Assembly (NCBI GenBank): GCA_036251875.1
Contig: CP133960.1
Span: forward strand, 1,470,258 to 1,534,257
Length of the DNA: 64,000 nucleotides
Origin: Orbaceae bacterium lpD02
GTDB taxonomy: Bacteria; Pseudomonadota; Gammaproteobacteria; Enterobacterales; Orbaceae
Direction of reading: 5' to 3'
Shown: positions 18,491 to 27,516 of the stretch, one piece after another
Position numbering within the stretch: the first letter of the stretch is position 1
Layout of the letters: each line of letters begins with the position of its first letter
Notes under the pieces: generated by a model
The model's database searches: none
Seen by the model: only the letters and a program-made list of their open reading frames with translations
What the model was told of the DNA's origin: nothing
Translations under genes and position numbers: made by a program

Positions 18491-19363
18491 ATGTCGATTA
18501 TTCAAATAATAAAAAATACCCATGATCATCAAGAAACAATAACTAAAAGCGTTTATCAGACTAATTACGGTGAGCATACACTACTGGTTATTAGCCATCC
18601 CGAGTGCTGCGCCGCTATTTCGCTACAAGGTGCACATTTGCTTTATTGGCATCCCAAACAATCATCACGACCAATAATTTGGCTAAGTGAAAAAACTATA
18701 TTTAAAAAAGGCACCGCTATTCGTGGTGGAATACCCGTTTGTTGGCCATGGTTTGGAAAGGTAGCCGAGCCAGCACATGGATTTGCACGTATTGTTGATT
18801 GGCAATTAACATCATGCACAGAAAACGAACATGGCGTCGATATTCTTTTATCCTTAAAAGACAATGAAAGAACAAGACGGTATTGGCCTCATAGTTTTGA
18901 ACTCGAACTAAAACTACATTTGGGTAAAACCTGCCAACTAGAACTCGCATACCAAGGCGATTTTAATGCAACTGGGGCTTTACATAGCTACTTTGGTATC
19001 AGTGATATCTCGGCGATCACCGTTAGCGGATTAGGTGATACCTATGAAGAACGTTTAACTACACGCAATGAGCCGAAAATTGTGGGCCAAATGACCTTTG
19101 ATCAGGCTGTCGATCGCATTTATACTCATCCCGCCTCTATCTCATTAATTAAAGATAAAGATCATACTATTAAAATCACTCATCATAACCACAGCGACGT
19201 TGTTACATGGACGCCTTGGGATGGCGCTAAGAACGTTATCGATCTGGATGATGAAAGCTATCATCATTTTGTCTGCGTCGAAACGAGTAGAATAAATAAA
19301 CCAATAGCGTCAAACAGCAAGCAGAAAACACGCTATGGCGTAACAATCGAAGTCGTAAAATAG
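18491..19363 (+). CDS. yeaD: Glucose-6-phosphate 1-epimerase family protein YeaD
   Basis: A 290-residue aldose-1-epimerase-superfamily beta-sandwich. YeaD-type enzymes interconvert alpha and beta anomers of hexose-6-phosphates. Visible family blocks are GAHLLYWHPK, SEKTIFKKGTAIRGGIPVCWPWFG, AEPAHGFARIVDWQL (active-site histidine), GALHSYFGISDI, and near the end VTWTPWDGAKNVIDLDD, with the catalytic-acid glutamate in VCVETSRI. An SD GGAG precedes the ATG. It is divergent from the deo operon. Confidence 0.9.
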   Translation: MSIIQIIKNTHDHQETITKSVYQTNYGEHTLLVISHPECCAAISLQGAHLLYWHPKQSSRPIIWLSEKTIFKKGTAIRGGIPVCWPWFGKVAEPAHGFARIVDWQLTSCTENEHGVDILLSLKDNERTRRYWPHSFELELKLHLGKTCQLELAYQGDFNATGALHSYFGISDISAITVSGLGDTYEERLTTRNEPKIVGQMTFDQAVDRIYTHPASISLIKDKDHTIKITHHNHSDVVTWTPWDGAKNVIDLDDESYHHFVCVETSRINKPIASNSKQKTRYGVTIEVVK

Positions 19364-19368
19364 TCATA

Positions 19369-19406
19369 ATGGCAACTTAATCATCGCGATCAAATTAGGT
19401 TGCCAA
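19369..19406. terminator. Hairpin between convergent yeaD and pqiC
   Basis: ATGGCAAC and GTTGCCAAT pair, with further pairing TAAT/ATTA inside. There is no clear T-tract on either strand, so it may be a weak or Rho-assisted bidirectional terminator. Confidence 0.45.
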
Positions 19407-19424
19407 TATAAACGTGAAACAAAG

Positions 19425-19985
19425 TTAAAGTTTGGTGCTTCTTATTAAATCAATTTCTTCATTTTGCCAACCAGTAGATAAAGCTTTAACTAAAGTCGGG
19501 TAACCATCCTCAGCTAAGCGGATTTTGAAATCAAAATGTTTTAACGTCACTTTATTATCAAGATCCGTTATCATCCAATACCCTTTAATAATCGCGTCAC
19601 CGGTGTAGCAGCCATGAAAACCGTCAATAAATAATTTAATTTTAACTGCTGGGTCACTTGATGGGGTCGTTGTAACTAAGTATCCTGGCAGTAATGCTGA
19701 TAAATCCTGCACCACTCGTTGCTCAATTTGGTTGGATAATGGTGTTAACCATAGATTATTATTAGCCGTACTAAATTCAATCGGATTCGATTGATATAAA
19801 ATACCGGTCGTATCAAGATAACTTGCCACACTAACGGGTTCAATTACAATGGTTTTACTCACCACCTGTTGTGTATCAGTGCTAGAATTAAAATCACTAA
19901 TTAATTGATAATAGACTTTATTTGGGCTATTTGATGAACAGCCTATAAGCAGTAATAATAACGAACCAATAATCAGTTTTTTCAT
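19425..19985 (-). CDS. pqiC: Outer-membrane lipoprotein PqiC (YmbA)
   Basis: PqiC is the lipoprotein partner of the PqiAB transenvelope lipid-transport complex. The 186-residue product begins with a lipoprotein signal, KKLIIGSLLLLLIGC, whose lipobox ends at Cys16 and is followed by SSNSPNKVYYQL as in the ABC-aux/YmbA family. The stretch IVIEPVSVASYLD...GILYQ is characteristic. It follows pqiB by three bases, consistent with one transcript. Confidence 0.88.
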   Translation of the reverse strand: MKKLIIGSLLLLLIGCSSNSPNKVYYQLISDFNSSTDTQQVVSKTIVIEPVSVASYLDTTGILYQSNPIEFSTANNNLWLTPLSNQIEQRVVQDLSALLPGYLVTTTPSSDPAVKIKLFIDGFHGCYTGDAIIKGYWMITDLDNKVTLKHFDFKIRLAEDGYPTLVKALSTGWQNEEIDLIRSTKL

Positions 19986-19988
19986 GGT

Positions 19989-21620
19989 TTAATTTCCTTT
20001 TGCTTTGGGCTGCGGATCGGGTTTTATTGGCGCAGCAAAAATTAATGCATTACTCTTATCATTTAAGGTATTTAGTAATGGCGTAAGTTGATCCATCAAT
20101 GACTCAAACTTCTTCAAATCAGTATTCAGCTGATTATTAAATTTTGAGCCAGGTTGTAATCCTTCTAATGTTGCGTTAATTGAAGCGAGTGTTTTCTTTA
20201 TATCTTGTGGTAAATTCTGCATCTCTTTACTACTTGTCATTTTATTTAATGAATTAACTAATTGCTTAATCTGAGTTAATGATTGATTAAATTCACTCAC
20301 CGTCTTATTAAGCGGTAACTGATTAAAATTGTCTAATGTTTGAATTAATTTTAATTGAATTTGCGATAATCCAGTCGAAATTGTGGCGATAGTATCATAG
20401 CCAAATTCCTTTTTTGCTGAGTCTATTTTATCGTCTTTAACTTCTGAATAAAAATCAAGATCAATATACAATGAACCGGTTAAAAAATTAATCGATTTTA
20501 ACGAGGCTCTTAAACCAACTTGCTGCTCTTTAATCAGTAACGATGTCAAATCAATTGGCTCTTTGCTCACCTGAGTTAAGCGTCCAGGTTCTATGCGGAT
20601 TAATACTGGAATATTATAACTTAACACCGACAATGATTTAAGCATATCTGGTGTGTAAAATGGTACTTCACTAACGGTACCTAAACGAATACCTCGATAC
20701 TCGACAGGCGCACCAGCCTCTAGTCCAGATATTGAATCGGTAAAAAATAGTAGAAACTCGTGATAATTAGTATATTGCGAATCTTGTATTGCATTTTTAT
20801 CTTCATATAATTGATAAGTTGACAGCGGTTGCGCTGGCGGACCAAATTTACTCCCCGTAGGCACATCAAAGCTAATACCTCCTGACAATAAAACTTCAAG
20901 TGAAGGGATTTCTAAATTTGCACCGCGAGGAGATAAAGAGAAATTAATTCCGCCTTCTTTCCAAAAACGAACATTGTCAGTGACCAGAACGTCGTAAGGT
21001 TTAGGAATGAATAATTGGTATTTCATCTGCCGATCCTTAATATCAAAATCAGAAGTTTCAACATTACCGACCGTAAAACCGCGAAACATAACAGGGGCGC
21101 CACGCGGAATAACATCACTTTGGCGGCTATTCAAATTAATACGGATACCTTGCGCATTGGGCCCTGCTAATGGAGGATTATCAGACAGAGCAAATGGCTT
21201 ATCATCAAAATGATTATCTTCATTGCCTGGAATGAGTTCAATATACACTCCTGAAAGTAGAGTCCCTAGCCCCGAAACGCCTTCTCGTCCGATTTGTGGT
21301 TTAACCACCCAAAATATAGAGTCATTCTTCAATAAAGGCGCCATATTTTGGTAAATTTGACCTTTCAATATGACTTGTTGATAATCTTTACTTAACGTTA
21401 CACTTTCGATGATTCCGACATCAACATTGCGACTCTTAATCACTGTTTTGCCTGCGGTAATACCATTGGCATCATTAGCCAGTAAAGTAATACCAATACC
21501 TTGGTCAGCAAAATGGGTATACACCATCCAAATGCCAATTATTAACGTGATAATCGGGATTATCCACACTGCAGAAATACGGTTAATCTTCAATTTCTTT
21601 GCCAGTTTATTTGACGCCAT
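19989..21620 (-). CDS. pqiB: Intermembrane transport protein PqiB (MCE family)
   Basis: PqiB forms a periplasmic tube of stacked MCE rings that carries lipids between the membranes. The 543-residue product has a short cytoplasmic N-terminus, one membrane anchor (about residues 16-36), three MlaD/MCE domains (starting near residues 40, 160 and 285; for example GITLLANDANGITAGKTVIKSRNVDVG and GAPVEYRGIRLGTV), and a long helical C-terminal needle rich in Q, L and N. Length and order match E. coli PqiB (546). It lies between pqiA and pqiC. Confidence 0.94.
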   Translation of the reverse strand: MASNKLAKKLKINRISAVWIIPIITLIIGIWMVYTHFADQGIGITLLANDANGITAGKTVIKSRNVDVGIIESVTLSKDYQQVILKGQIYQNMAPLLKNDSIFWVVKPQIGREGVSGLGTLLSGVYIELIPGNEDNHFDDKPFALSDNPPLAGPNAQGIRINLNSRQSDVIPRGAPVMFRGFTVGNVETSDFDIKDRQMKYQLFIPKPYDVLVTDNVRFWKEGGINFSLSPRGANLEIPSLEVLLSGGISFDVPTGSKFGPPAQPLSTYQLYEDKNAIQDSQYTNYHEFLLFFTDSISGLEAGAPVEYRGIRLGTVSEVPFYTPDMLKSLSVLSYNIPVLIRIEPGRLTQVSKEPIDLTSLLIKEQQVGLRASLKSINFLTGSLYIDLDFYSEVKDDKIDSAKKEFGYDTIATISTGLSQIQLKLIQTLDNFNQLPLNKTVSEFNQSLTQIKQLVNSLNKMTSSKEMQNLPQDIKKTLASINATLEGLQPGSKFNNQLNTDLKKFESLMDQLTPLLNTLNDKSNALIFAAPIKPDPQPKAKGN

Positions 21621-21643
21621 ACCACACCTTTTATTAAATAAAA

Positions 21644-22888
21644 TCAGTTTTTATCCCAAATGAGCCTAGGGTCATATTTTTGGGATGCAATCATTGTAAT
21701 CACCACGACCGATGCAAAGAAAATTGCACCAATATCGGGATATACCGACATCATTTCTTTATTACGAATTAACGCTGAAATTACTGATACAACAAAAATA
21801 TCAATCATCGACCATCGACCAATAAATTCAACAATATTATATAATCGATTCATTTGCAGGCAGTCATCTTTATTTTTCTTTCTTGTGACTAACACAAAAT
21901 AGCAAAGCCAGCTTAGAGCAAGAATTTTTAAGATTGGGATAGTCACACTTGCCGAAAAAATGACTAAAGCCACAGGGTAGTCACCTTCCTGCCACATATA
22001 AATAACGCCATCAAGAATCGTCGAGCTCGATTCTGCGCTCAAAAATACAGTATTCATAATGCCATAAATATTAGCTGGGAGATAAAACATTAAAGATGTC
22101 ATTAGTAGAGCAATCGTCCATTGAATACTATTTTTTTGCCTTAATGTCCCCTTACATTTACAACGCGGACAATGTGTCAATTCTGCAGGTAACATGGCAT
22201 GACAATGTAAACATAACCGAATATTTTGACTCATCCCTGTCTTGCCTGATAACAAATTTGTCTTAATAAAATTATTACTCGCAATTTCATTCCAGAACTT
22301 ACGAGGCGAAAAATCAATTGACGATTTTAAATAGAAAAAGATAAATAATGCGAATGACCAAAAGGCTTTATCCACACCTATTTCGCCATAGCTAGTTAAC
22401 TTAACAAAACTCACCAACACACCTGCCATAAAAATTTCAGGCATACACCAATGTTCTAATTTTCCGTAGGCGATAAGCAAATTACGTTTATGGTATTTTG
22501 ATAACCGTATAGGACTGCAAAGAATCAGCTGAATGATTAATACACAAATGGGCAAAATAAGGGTAAATAGTAAAAAAAGTACCATCAACGAGGGATATTG
22601 ATATTCATATAAAATAGTCGGGATAGACAGCAACCGCAGATTATCAATAATGCCAATAACTTTTATGTGAATGAAAACAAAACTAGCAGAAAGCAATAAC
22701 ATAATCAAAGCACAACTAGAATAAATAACCGTATCGCGTCTCATATTAGTCAATTCACGAGCCAACTTTGTATGGCATCTTGGACAGACGGCTTGATGTG
22801 CTTGCTCAATAGGCGGCAATTCACACATTATGTCACACTGGTGACATAATGCATAATGTTGATGGCTAGCATGATCACTTTGCTGCAT
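21644..22888 (-). CDS. pqiA: Inner-membrane protein PqiA
   Basis: PqiA is the multispanning inner-membrane component of the Pqi system. The 414-residue product contains two PqiA repeats, each starting with a paired-cysteine zinc-ribbon-like motif: C-x2-C ... C-x2-C at CHQCDIMC...CPRC near residues 15-40, and CLHCHAML...CPRCKC near residues 225-250. Each motif is followed by four membrane helices. It is preceded by uup on the same strand, the same order as uup-pqiABC in E. coli. Confidence 0.93.
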   Translation of the reverse strand: MQQSDHASHQHYALCHQCDIMCELPPIEQAHQAVCPRCHTKLARELTNMRRDTVIYSSCALIMLLLSASFVFIHIKVIGIIDNLRLLSIPTILYEYQYPSLMVLFLLFTLILPICVLIIQLILCSPIRLSKYHKRNLLIAYGKLEHWCMPEIFMAGVLVSFVKLTSYGEIGVDKAFWSFALFIFFYLKSSIDFSPRKFWNEIASNNFIKTNLLSGKTGMSQNIRLCLHCHAMLPAELTHCPRCKCKGTLRQKNSIQWTIALLMTSLMFYLPANIYGIMNTVFLSAESSSTILDGVIYMWQEGDYPVALVIFSASVTIPILKILALSWLCYFVLVTRKKNKDDCLQMNRLYNIVEFIGRWSMIDIFVVSVISALIRNKEMMSVYPDIGAIFFASVVVITMIASQKYDPRLIWDKN

Positions 22889-22933
22889 ATAAAGCTATTA
22901 CCTTATTAGGCTATAAAAAAATATTCAGCTTAC

Positions 22934-22998
22934 TATTTTGATGAATTTTAATAATGACGCAAGTCAATTCAGCCGATTAAGCACCATTCATCAAAATA
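22934..22998. repeat. 13-bp inverted repeat between uup and pqiA
   Basis: TATTTTGATGAAT (22934-22946) and ATTCATCAAAATA (22986-22998) are perfect reverse complements separated by 39 bases. It spans most of the gap between uup and pqiA. It may be an mRNA structure that separates expression of the two genes, or an operator with distant half-sites. It has no T-tract. Confidence 0.45.
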
Positions 22999-23005
22999 AA
23001 GCACC

Positions 23006-24934
23006 CTAACTATTACGGGTATTTTCTAGTTGCTCCCATAATTCAAATGACTGTTCAAACTCTTTTTCCTTAACCGCAAGATCCTGTAATACTTGATTAG
23101 AAGCTGCATGAGGCTGATTAAAGAAGTCATTATTGCTAATTTTTTCCTGCAATAAAGCAATCTCCTGCTCAAGCAGCTCTAATTTAGCTGGCAATGATTC
23201 AAGCATTTTTGTTTGCTGATAAGTTAATTTTTTTGACTTATTTTGTGTCGCGGCAGCGGGGTTGCTTACTGTTAATGCCTCTTTTTTTACCTGCGTAGAT
23301 GGTTGCTCTCGTGGCTGGCGATTATTAAGTAAATTTGCATTTTGTTGCTGCTGATAAGCATCAAAATAACCCCCTGCATAAGCATTAATTTGCCCATTAC
23401 CTTCGAAGAACCAACAACTATCGACCACATTATCAACAAATTGGCGATCATGGCTAACGAGTAAAACTGTACCGGTATATTCACTTACCAGCTCTTCTAG
23501 CAATTCCAATGTTTCAATATCCAGATCATTGGTTGGTTCATCGAGAATTAATAAATTACTCGGTTTTAAAAATAATTTCGCCAGTAATAAACGATTCCGT
23601 TCCCCTCCCGATAATGCACTAACTGGCGTGCGTGCTCTTTTCGGATGGAATAAGAAATCTTGCAAATAACCGAGCACATGGCGATTTCGTCCATTAACCG
23701 TAACCTCCTGCTTGCCGTAAGCTAAATTATCCATGACCGTTCTATCGGGATCCAAATCAGCGCGATATTGGTCAAAATAGGCAATTTCAAGCTTAGTTCC
23801 ACAATGAATGCTACCGGATGTTGGTTGTATTTGCTCTAGCATCAACTTGATCAATGTTGTTTTACCTACACCATTTGGTCCGATTAAGGCAACTTTATCG
23901 CCTCTTAGTACTTGAGTTGTAAAATTATTAATCAACGTTTTATTGGCTATTTGATAGCTTAAATTTTCAATATCAAAAATAATTTTACCAGAACGAAGCG
24001 CCTCTTCAATTTGGATTTTTGCCGTGCCCATTACTTGTCTACGATTAGAGTGTTCCTGCCGTAGGCTTTTCAATGCACGAACCCGACCTTCATTACGTGT
24101 ACGACGGGCTTTAATCCCTTGTCTTATCCAAACCTCTTCTTGTGCTAATTTTTTATCAAATAGCGCGTTTTGTAACTCTTCGACCCGAAGCGCTTCCTCT
24201 TTGCCTAATAAGTATTGATCATAGTCACCTGGCCAAACCGTCACATTGCCTCGATCTAAATCTAAAATTCGAGTTGCCATCTGACGAATAAATGAACGGT
24301 CATGTGAAATAAAGACAATGCTGCCTGAAAAATTTTTCAAAAAACCTTCTAACCACTTAATGGTATCAATATCTAAATGGTTAGTTGGCTCATCTAATAA
24401 TAATACATCCGGCCCGCACACTAAGGCTTTAGCAAAAGCAGCTTTACGTAGCCACCCGCCAGAGAGCGATGATAGTTCTGTATCAGCGTTTAGTCCTAAT
24501 TCAGATAAGACATTATTAATACGGTTAGTGATCAACCAACCATTTCGAGCATCAAGTTGTTCTTGCAACTTACCTAATTTAGTTAAATTCTCTTCACTAG
24601 GATCATGTTCAATCGTTCGCAGTAGTCCATGATAGCCTTTAAGTAGTTCCGCCTCTTCTTGTAAGCCTTCTGCAACAAACTCAAATATTGTGCCTTGAAC
24701 ATTACGAGGAGGATCTTGTTGTAGGCGCGAAACAACAATATCATTTTCAAAAATAATTTGCCCATCATCTAATGGAATTTCGCGATTTAGAATTTTTAGT
24801 AGTGTTGATTTTCCTGCACCATTTCGCCCGACTAAACAGACTCGCTCGCCTTGCTCGATCGACAAACTCGCATGGTCAAGTAGCGGAGCATCACTAAAAG
24901 AGAGATAAGCATCGTGTAATGTAATTAGAGCCAT
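23006..24934 (-). CDS. uup: ABC-F ATPase Uup
   Basis: Uup is a soluble ABC-F protein, implicated in ribosome function and in limiting precise transposon excision. The 642-residue product has two ATPase domains: Walker A GRNGAGKST near residue 36 and GPNGVGKTT near 350, signatures LSGGWLRK and LSGGERNR, and Walker B VLLLDEPTNHLDI and LLILDEPTNDLDI. A charged linker with RRTRNEGRVRAL joins them, and a C-terminal coiled-coil DNA-binding region lies at about residues 560-640. It is probably the first gene of uup-pqiABC. Confidence 0.95.
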   Translation of the reverse strand: MALITLHDAYLSFSDAPLLDHASLSIEQGERVCLVGRNGAGKSTLLKILNREIPLDDGQIIFENDIVVSRLQQDPPRNVQGTIFEFVAEGLQEEAELLKGYHGLLRTIEHDPSEENLTKLGKLQEQLDARNGWLITNRINNVLSELGLNADTELSSLSGGWLRKAAFAKALVCGPDVLLLDEPTNHLDIDTIKWLEGFLKNFSGSIVFISHDRSFIRQMATRILDLDRGNVTVWPGDYDQYLLGKEEALRVEELQNALFDKKLAQEEVWIRQGIKARRTRNEGRVRALKSLRQEHSNRRQVMGTAKIQIEEALRSGKIIFDIENLSYQIANKTLINNFTTQVLRGDKVALIGPNGVGKTTLIKLMLEQIQPTSGSIHCGTKLEIAYFDQYRADLDPDRTVMDNLAYGKQEVTVNGRNRHVLGYLQDFLFHPKRARTPVSALSGGERNRLLLAKLFLKPSNLLILDEPTNDLDIETLELLEELVSEYTGTVLLVSHDRQFVDNVVDSCWFFEGNGQINAYAGGYFDAYQQQQNANLLNNRQPREQPSTQVKKEALTVSNPAAATQNKSKKLTYQQTKMLESLPAKLELLEQEIALLQEKISNNDFFNQPHAASNQVLQDLAVKEKEFEQSFELWEQLENTRNS

Positions 24935-25187
24935 ATAATATTAATCATTTTGTCTAAATAATTTATTGAGAGTCAAATTATGCCATGTTATTGACAACAA
25001 TACATAATAAATCAATAAAAATTGTTTAGAATAATATAATTATAATAAGCTAATACTAATACTATTTCGATTATTTTTTTATTGTAATCCACTATTATAG
25101 AGTAAAACGTATCTCAATATGGTATAAAAAAAACAGATATAGCATAATAATGAAGGTAAAATTTGGCGGGCTAAAGGTAAAAAAGAG

Positions 25188-27434
25188 ATGATGAATAAAA
25201 CGCTAGGCTATGTTTGGAAATTTCAACGAATTGGCGGGCTAGATCAAGTTGTCTTAGCAAATGCACAAGATATTGCTAATTTAGAACAGCTCGACCCAAA
25301 ACTTTGGGTGGCATTAAGCTGCCCTGCTTCAGGGCTAGAGTTTAACGATAAAACATTATCACTATTAGATAGCGACAAAGATGGACGAATTCGCATTCCA
25401 GAAGTGATTAGTGCTGTAAAATGGCTAAAATCGCGCTTGAGCAAACTCGATAGTATAATAGAGGGAAGCGACCATATACCGCTAAGTATAATCAAAAGCA
25501 ACACCGATGAAGGTCTGCGTCTACAGGTCACTGCCAAAGCGATTCTTGCCAATATTGAACAACAAGACAAAGATACAATCGGCATCGATGATTTAAATCA
25601 ATCAGCGATTATTAATGGTAAAAATTTATTTAATGGTGATGGAATTATTCCGCCAACGGATAAAATTGATAGTGATTTGCAGGCATTTATTAAAGATGCC
25701 CTGGATGTGATGGGGGGCGTTAAAGATGCCAGTGGGTTGGATGGAATTAATAATAAAATTGCCGAAGCATTTAAACAGTCACTGCAAGATTGGCTAAACT
25801 GGAATGATAACGTTAGTGGAACCACAACGCCATTAGGCGATGATACCGCGGAAGCTTGGCAACTAGTGCAAGAACTAAAAAATAAAATTAATGACTATTT
25901 TTTACGTACTGAACTGGCAAGCTATGCTCCCCAAGCTCAAAGTGCTTTAAATGTCGATGAAAAATATATTGTCCCCACTGATAATGGATTATTAGAGGAT
26001 CACGCGTTAGCAGAATTACCTTTATCTAAAGTGTCGACCAAGCAAAATTTGTTCCTGACATCCGGTTTAAATCCGATTTGGCGAGAAAAAGTTTTGCGTT
26101 TAGTTGACCTAGTGAAACCCTTTATGACTAGCCCAGAGCAATTATCCCAAACTGATTGGCAAAATATTCAAGCTATGCTGTCACCTTATGCCACCACAAT
26201 CGCATCAAAACCGTCACTAATTAAAGTCGATATAACTATTCCACCTAAAGTCACCATCGACAAATTAGGTGAACAGAGAGTACATGCCATACTCAATAGC
26301 GATATTTTCGATAAATTTTCCGCTTTAGCGCAAAAAGATAGCACAACACCCGCTGCCTCAGCTGATATTGCCGATGTTGAAAAATTAGTCCTTTACCATA
26401 AATATCTTTATCGACTATTAATGAATTTTGTCTCATTTCACGACTTTTTTGATTTAGACAATCGCACCGCTGCGTTCCAAGCCGGCCGACTATTTATTGA
26501 TGGCCGTTGCTGCACCTTATGTATCTCAGTAACTGATATTGCAAAACATACAACGCTTGCTAACTATTCGGAGCTATTTTTAATCTATTGTGAGTGTACA
26601 CGAAAAAATCCACCCGAAAATGGCGAACCAGAAAAAAGAACAATTGTTGCCGCGATGACTGCTGGTGATGCTGATTTCTTGCTTGAAGGTCGTAATGGCG
26701 TATTTATTGATAATAGCGGACATGACTGGGATGCAAAAGTCGTTAAAATTATTACTAAGCCAATTAGTCTTAGCCAAGCAATTTGGGATCCTTATAAACG
26801 TATTGGCCGTTTTATTACCGAACAGATCAATAAATGGGCTACGTCCAAAGAATCGGCCATGGTAGACTCAGCCAATAAAGCGGCTCAATCAACCGAACCA
26901 CCTAAATTTGATCTAGCCAAAAGTATGGGGATTTTCGCCGCGATCGGCCTGGCGCTTGGTGCGCTCGGAACAGCGATAGCAACGATTGCCAGTTCCTTGT
27001 TTCAATTGCATTGGTGGCAGCTACCTTTCGTCTTTTTAGGTTTATTTATTATTATTTCTGGACCTTCGGTTATTTTAGCGTGGCTCAAACTACGTCAACG
27101 CACCATTGGCCCCTTACTTGAAGCGTCTGGTTGGGCAATTAATGGTAAGCTAAAAATTAACTACTTCTTAGGTAGCCAATTAACATCTAAAGCGAAATTG
27201 CCGAAAAATGCTTCACGTAACTTAATTGACCCAATGCGTAAAAAACGACATAACTATTGGGTTCTATTTTTATTCGCGTTAATTATTGGTATTGGTGCTA
27301 CGGCGGGCTGGCTTTGGTATAGCGGTTATTTTAATAAGGTAGACGACGTGGCAGAAAAAGCTGAGTTATCGACAACAACAGAAGTGGCACAGCCAAACCA
27401 ACCAACAGAAAATACACCCGCAGTAACACCTTAA
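25188..27434 (+). CDS. EF-hand membrane protein of unknown function
   Basis: I do not recognise a characterised family. The 748-residue protein has a clear EF-hand calcium loop, DSDKDGRIRIPE, at about residues 61-72 (D-x-D-x-D-G-x-I-x3-E), and a second acidic FNGDGIIPPTDK stretch near 147. A long soluble region follows, with WxxKVLRLVDLVKPF and a cysteine-rich GRCCTLC / YCECTR segment at about 440-485. Near the C-terminus two closely spaced membrane helices (about 580-650) and one more (about 695-715) precede a hydrophilic Glu/Pro/Thr tail. Two ATGs start it in tandem after AAAGAG. It stands alone, divergent from uup, with its own terminator. Confidence 0.75.
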   Translation: MMNKTLGYVWKFQRIGGLDQVVLANAQDIANLEQLDPKLWVALSCPASGLEFNDKTLSLLDSDKDGRIRIPEVISAVKWLKSRLSKLDSIIEGSDHIPLSIIKSNTDEGLRLQVTAKAILANIEQQDKDTIGIDDLNQSAIINGKNLFNGDGIIPPTDKIDSDLQAFIKDALDVMGGVKDASGLDGINNKIAEAFKQSLQDWLNWNDNVSGTTTPLGDDTAEAWQLVQELKNKINDYFLRTELASYAPQAQSALNVDEKYIVPTDNGLLEDHALAELPLSKVSTKQNLFLTSGLNPIWREKVLRLVDLVKPFMTSPEQLSQTDWQNIQAMLSPYATTIASKPSLIKVDITIPPKVTIDKLGEQRVHAILNSDIFDKFSALAQKDSTTPAASADIADVEKLVLYHKYLYRLLMNFVSFHDFFDLDNRTAAFQAGRLFIDGRCCTLCISVTDIAKHTTLANYSELFLIYCECTRKNPPENGEPEKRTIVAAMTAGDADFLLEGRNGVFIDNSGHDWDAKVVKIITKPISLSQAIWDPYKRIGRFITEQINKWATSKESAMVDSANKAAQSTEPPKFDLAKSMGIFAAIGLALGALGTAIATIASSLFQLHWWQLPFVFLGLFIIISGPSVILAWLKLRQRTIGPLLEASGWAINGKLKINYFLGSQLTSKAKLPKNASRNLIDPMRKKRHNYWVLFLFALIIGIGATAGWLWYSGYFNKVDDVAEKAELSTTTEVAQPNQPTENTPAVTP

Positions 27435-27454
27435 AAGTTTTGGTGCTGATATTT

Positions 27455-27488
27455 AAAAGGAGGTTAAGAACAAACTTAACATCCTTTT
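27455..27488. terminator. Hairpin between the EF-hand gene and gcd
   Basis: AAAAGGAGGTTAAG and CTTAACATCCTTTT pair (one mismatch) around a 6-nt loop. The T4 end of the stem and the A4 at its start let it act on both strands between these convergent genes. Confidence 0.7.
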
Positions 27489-27516
27489 AGATAAATAAAA
27501 TCGTCTAATTTTATGA

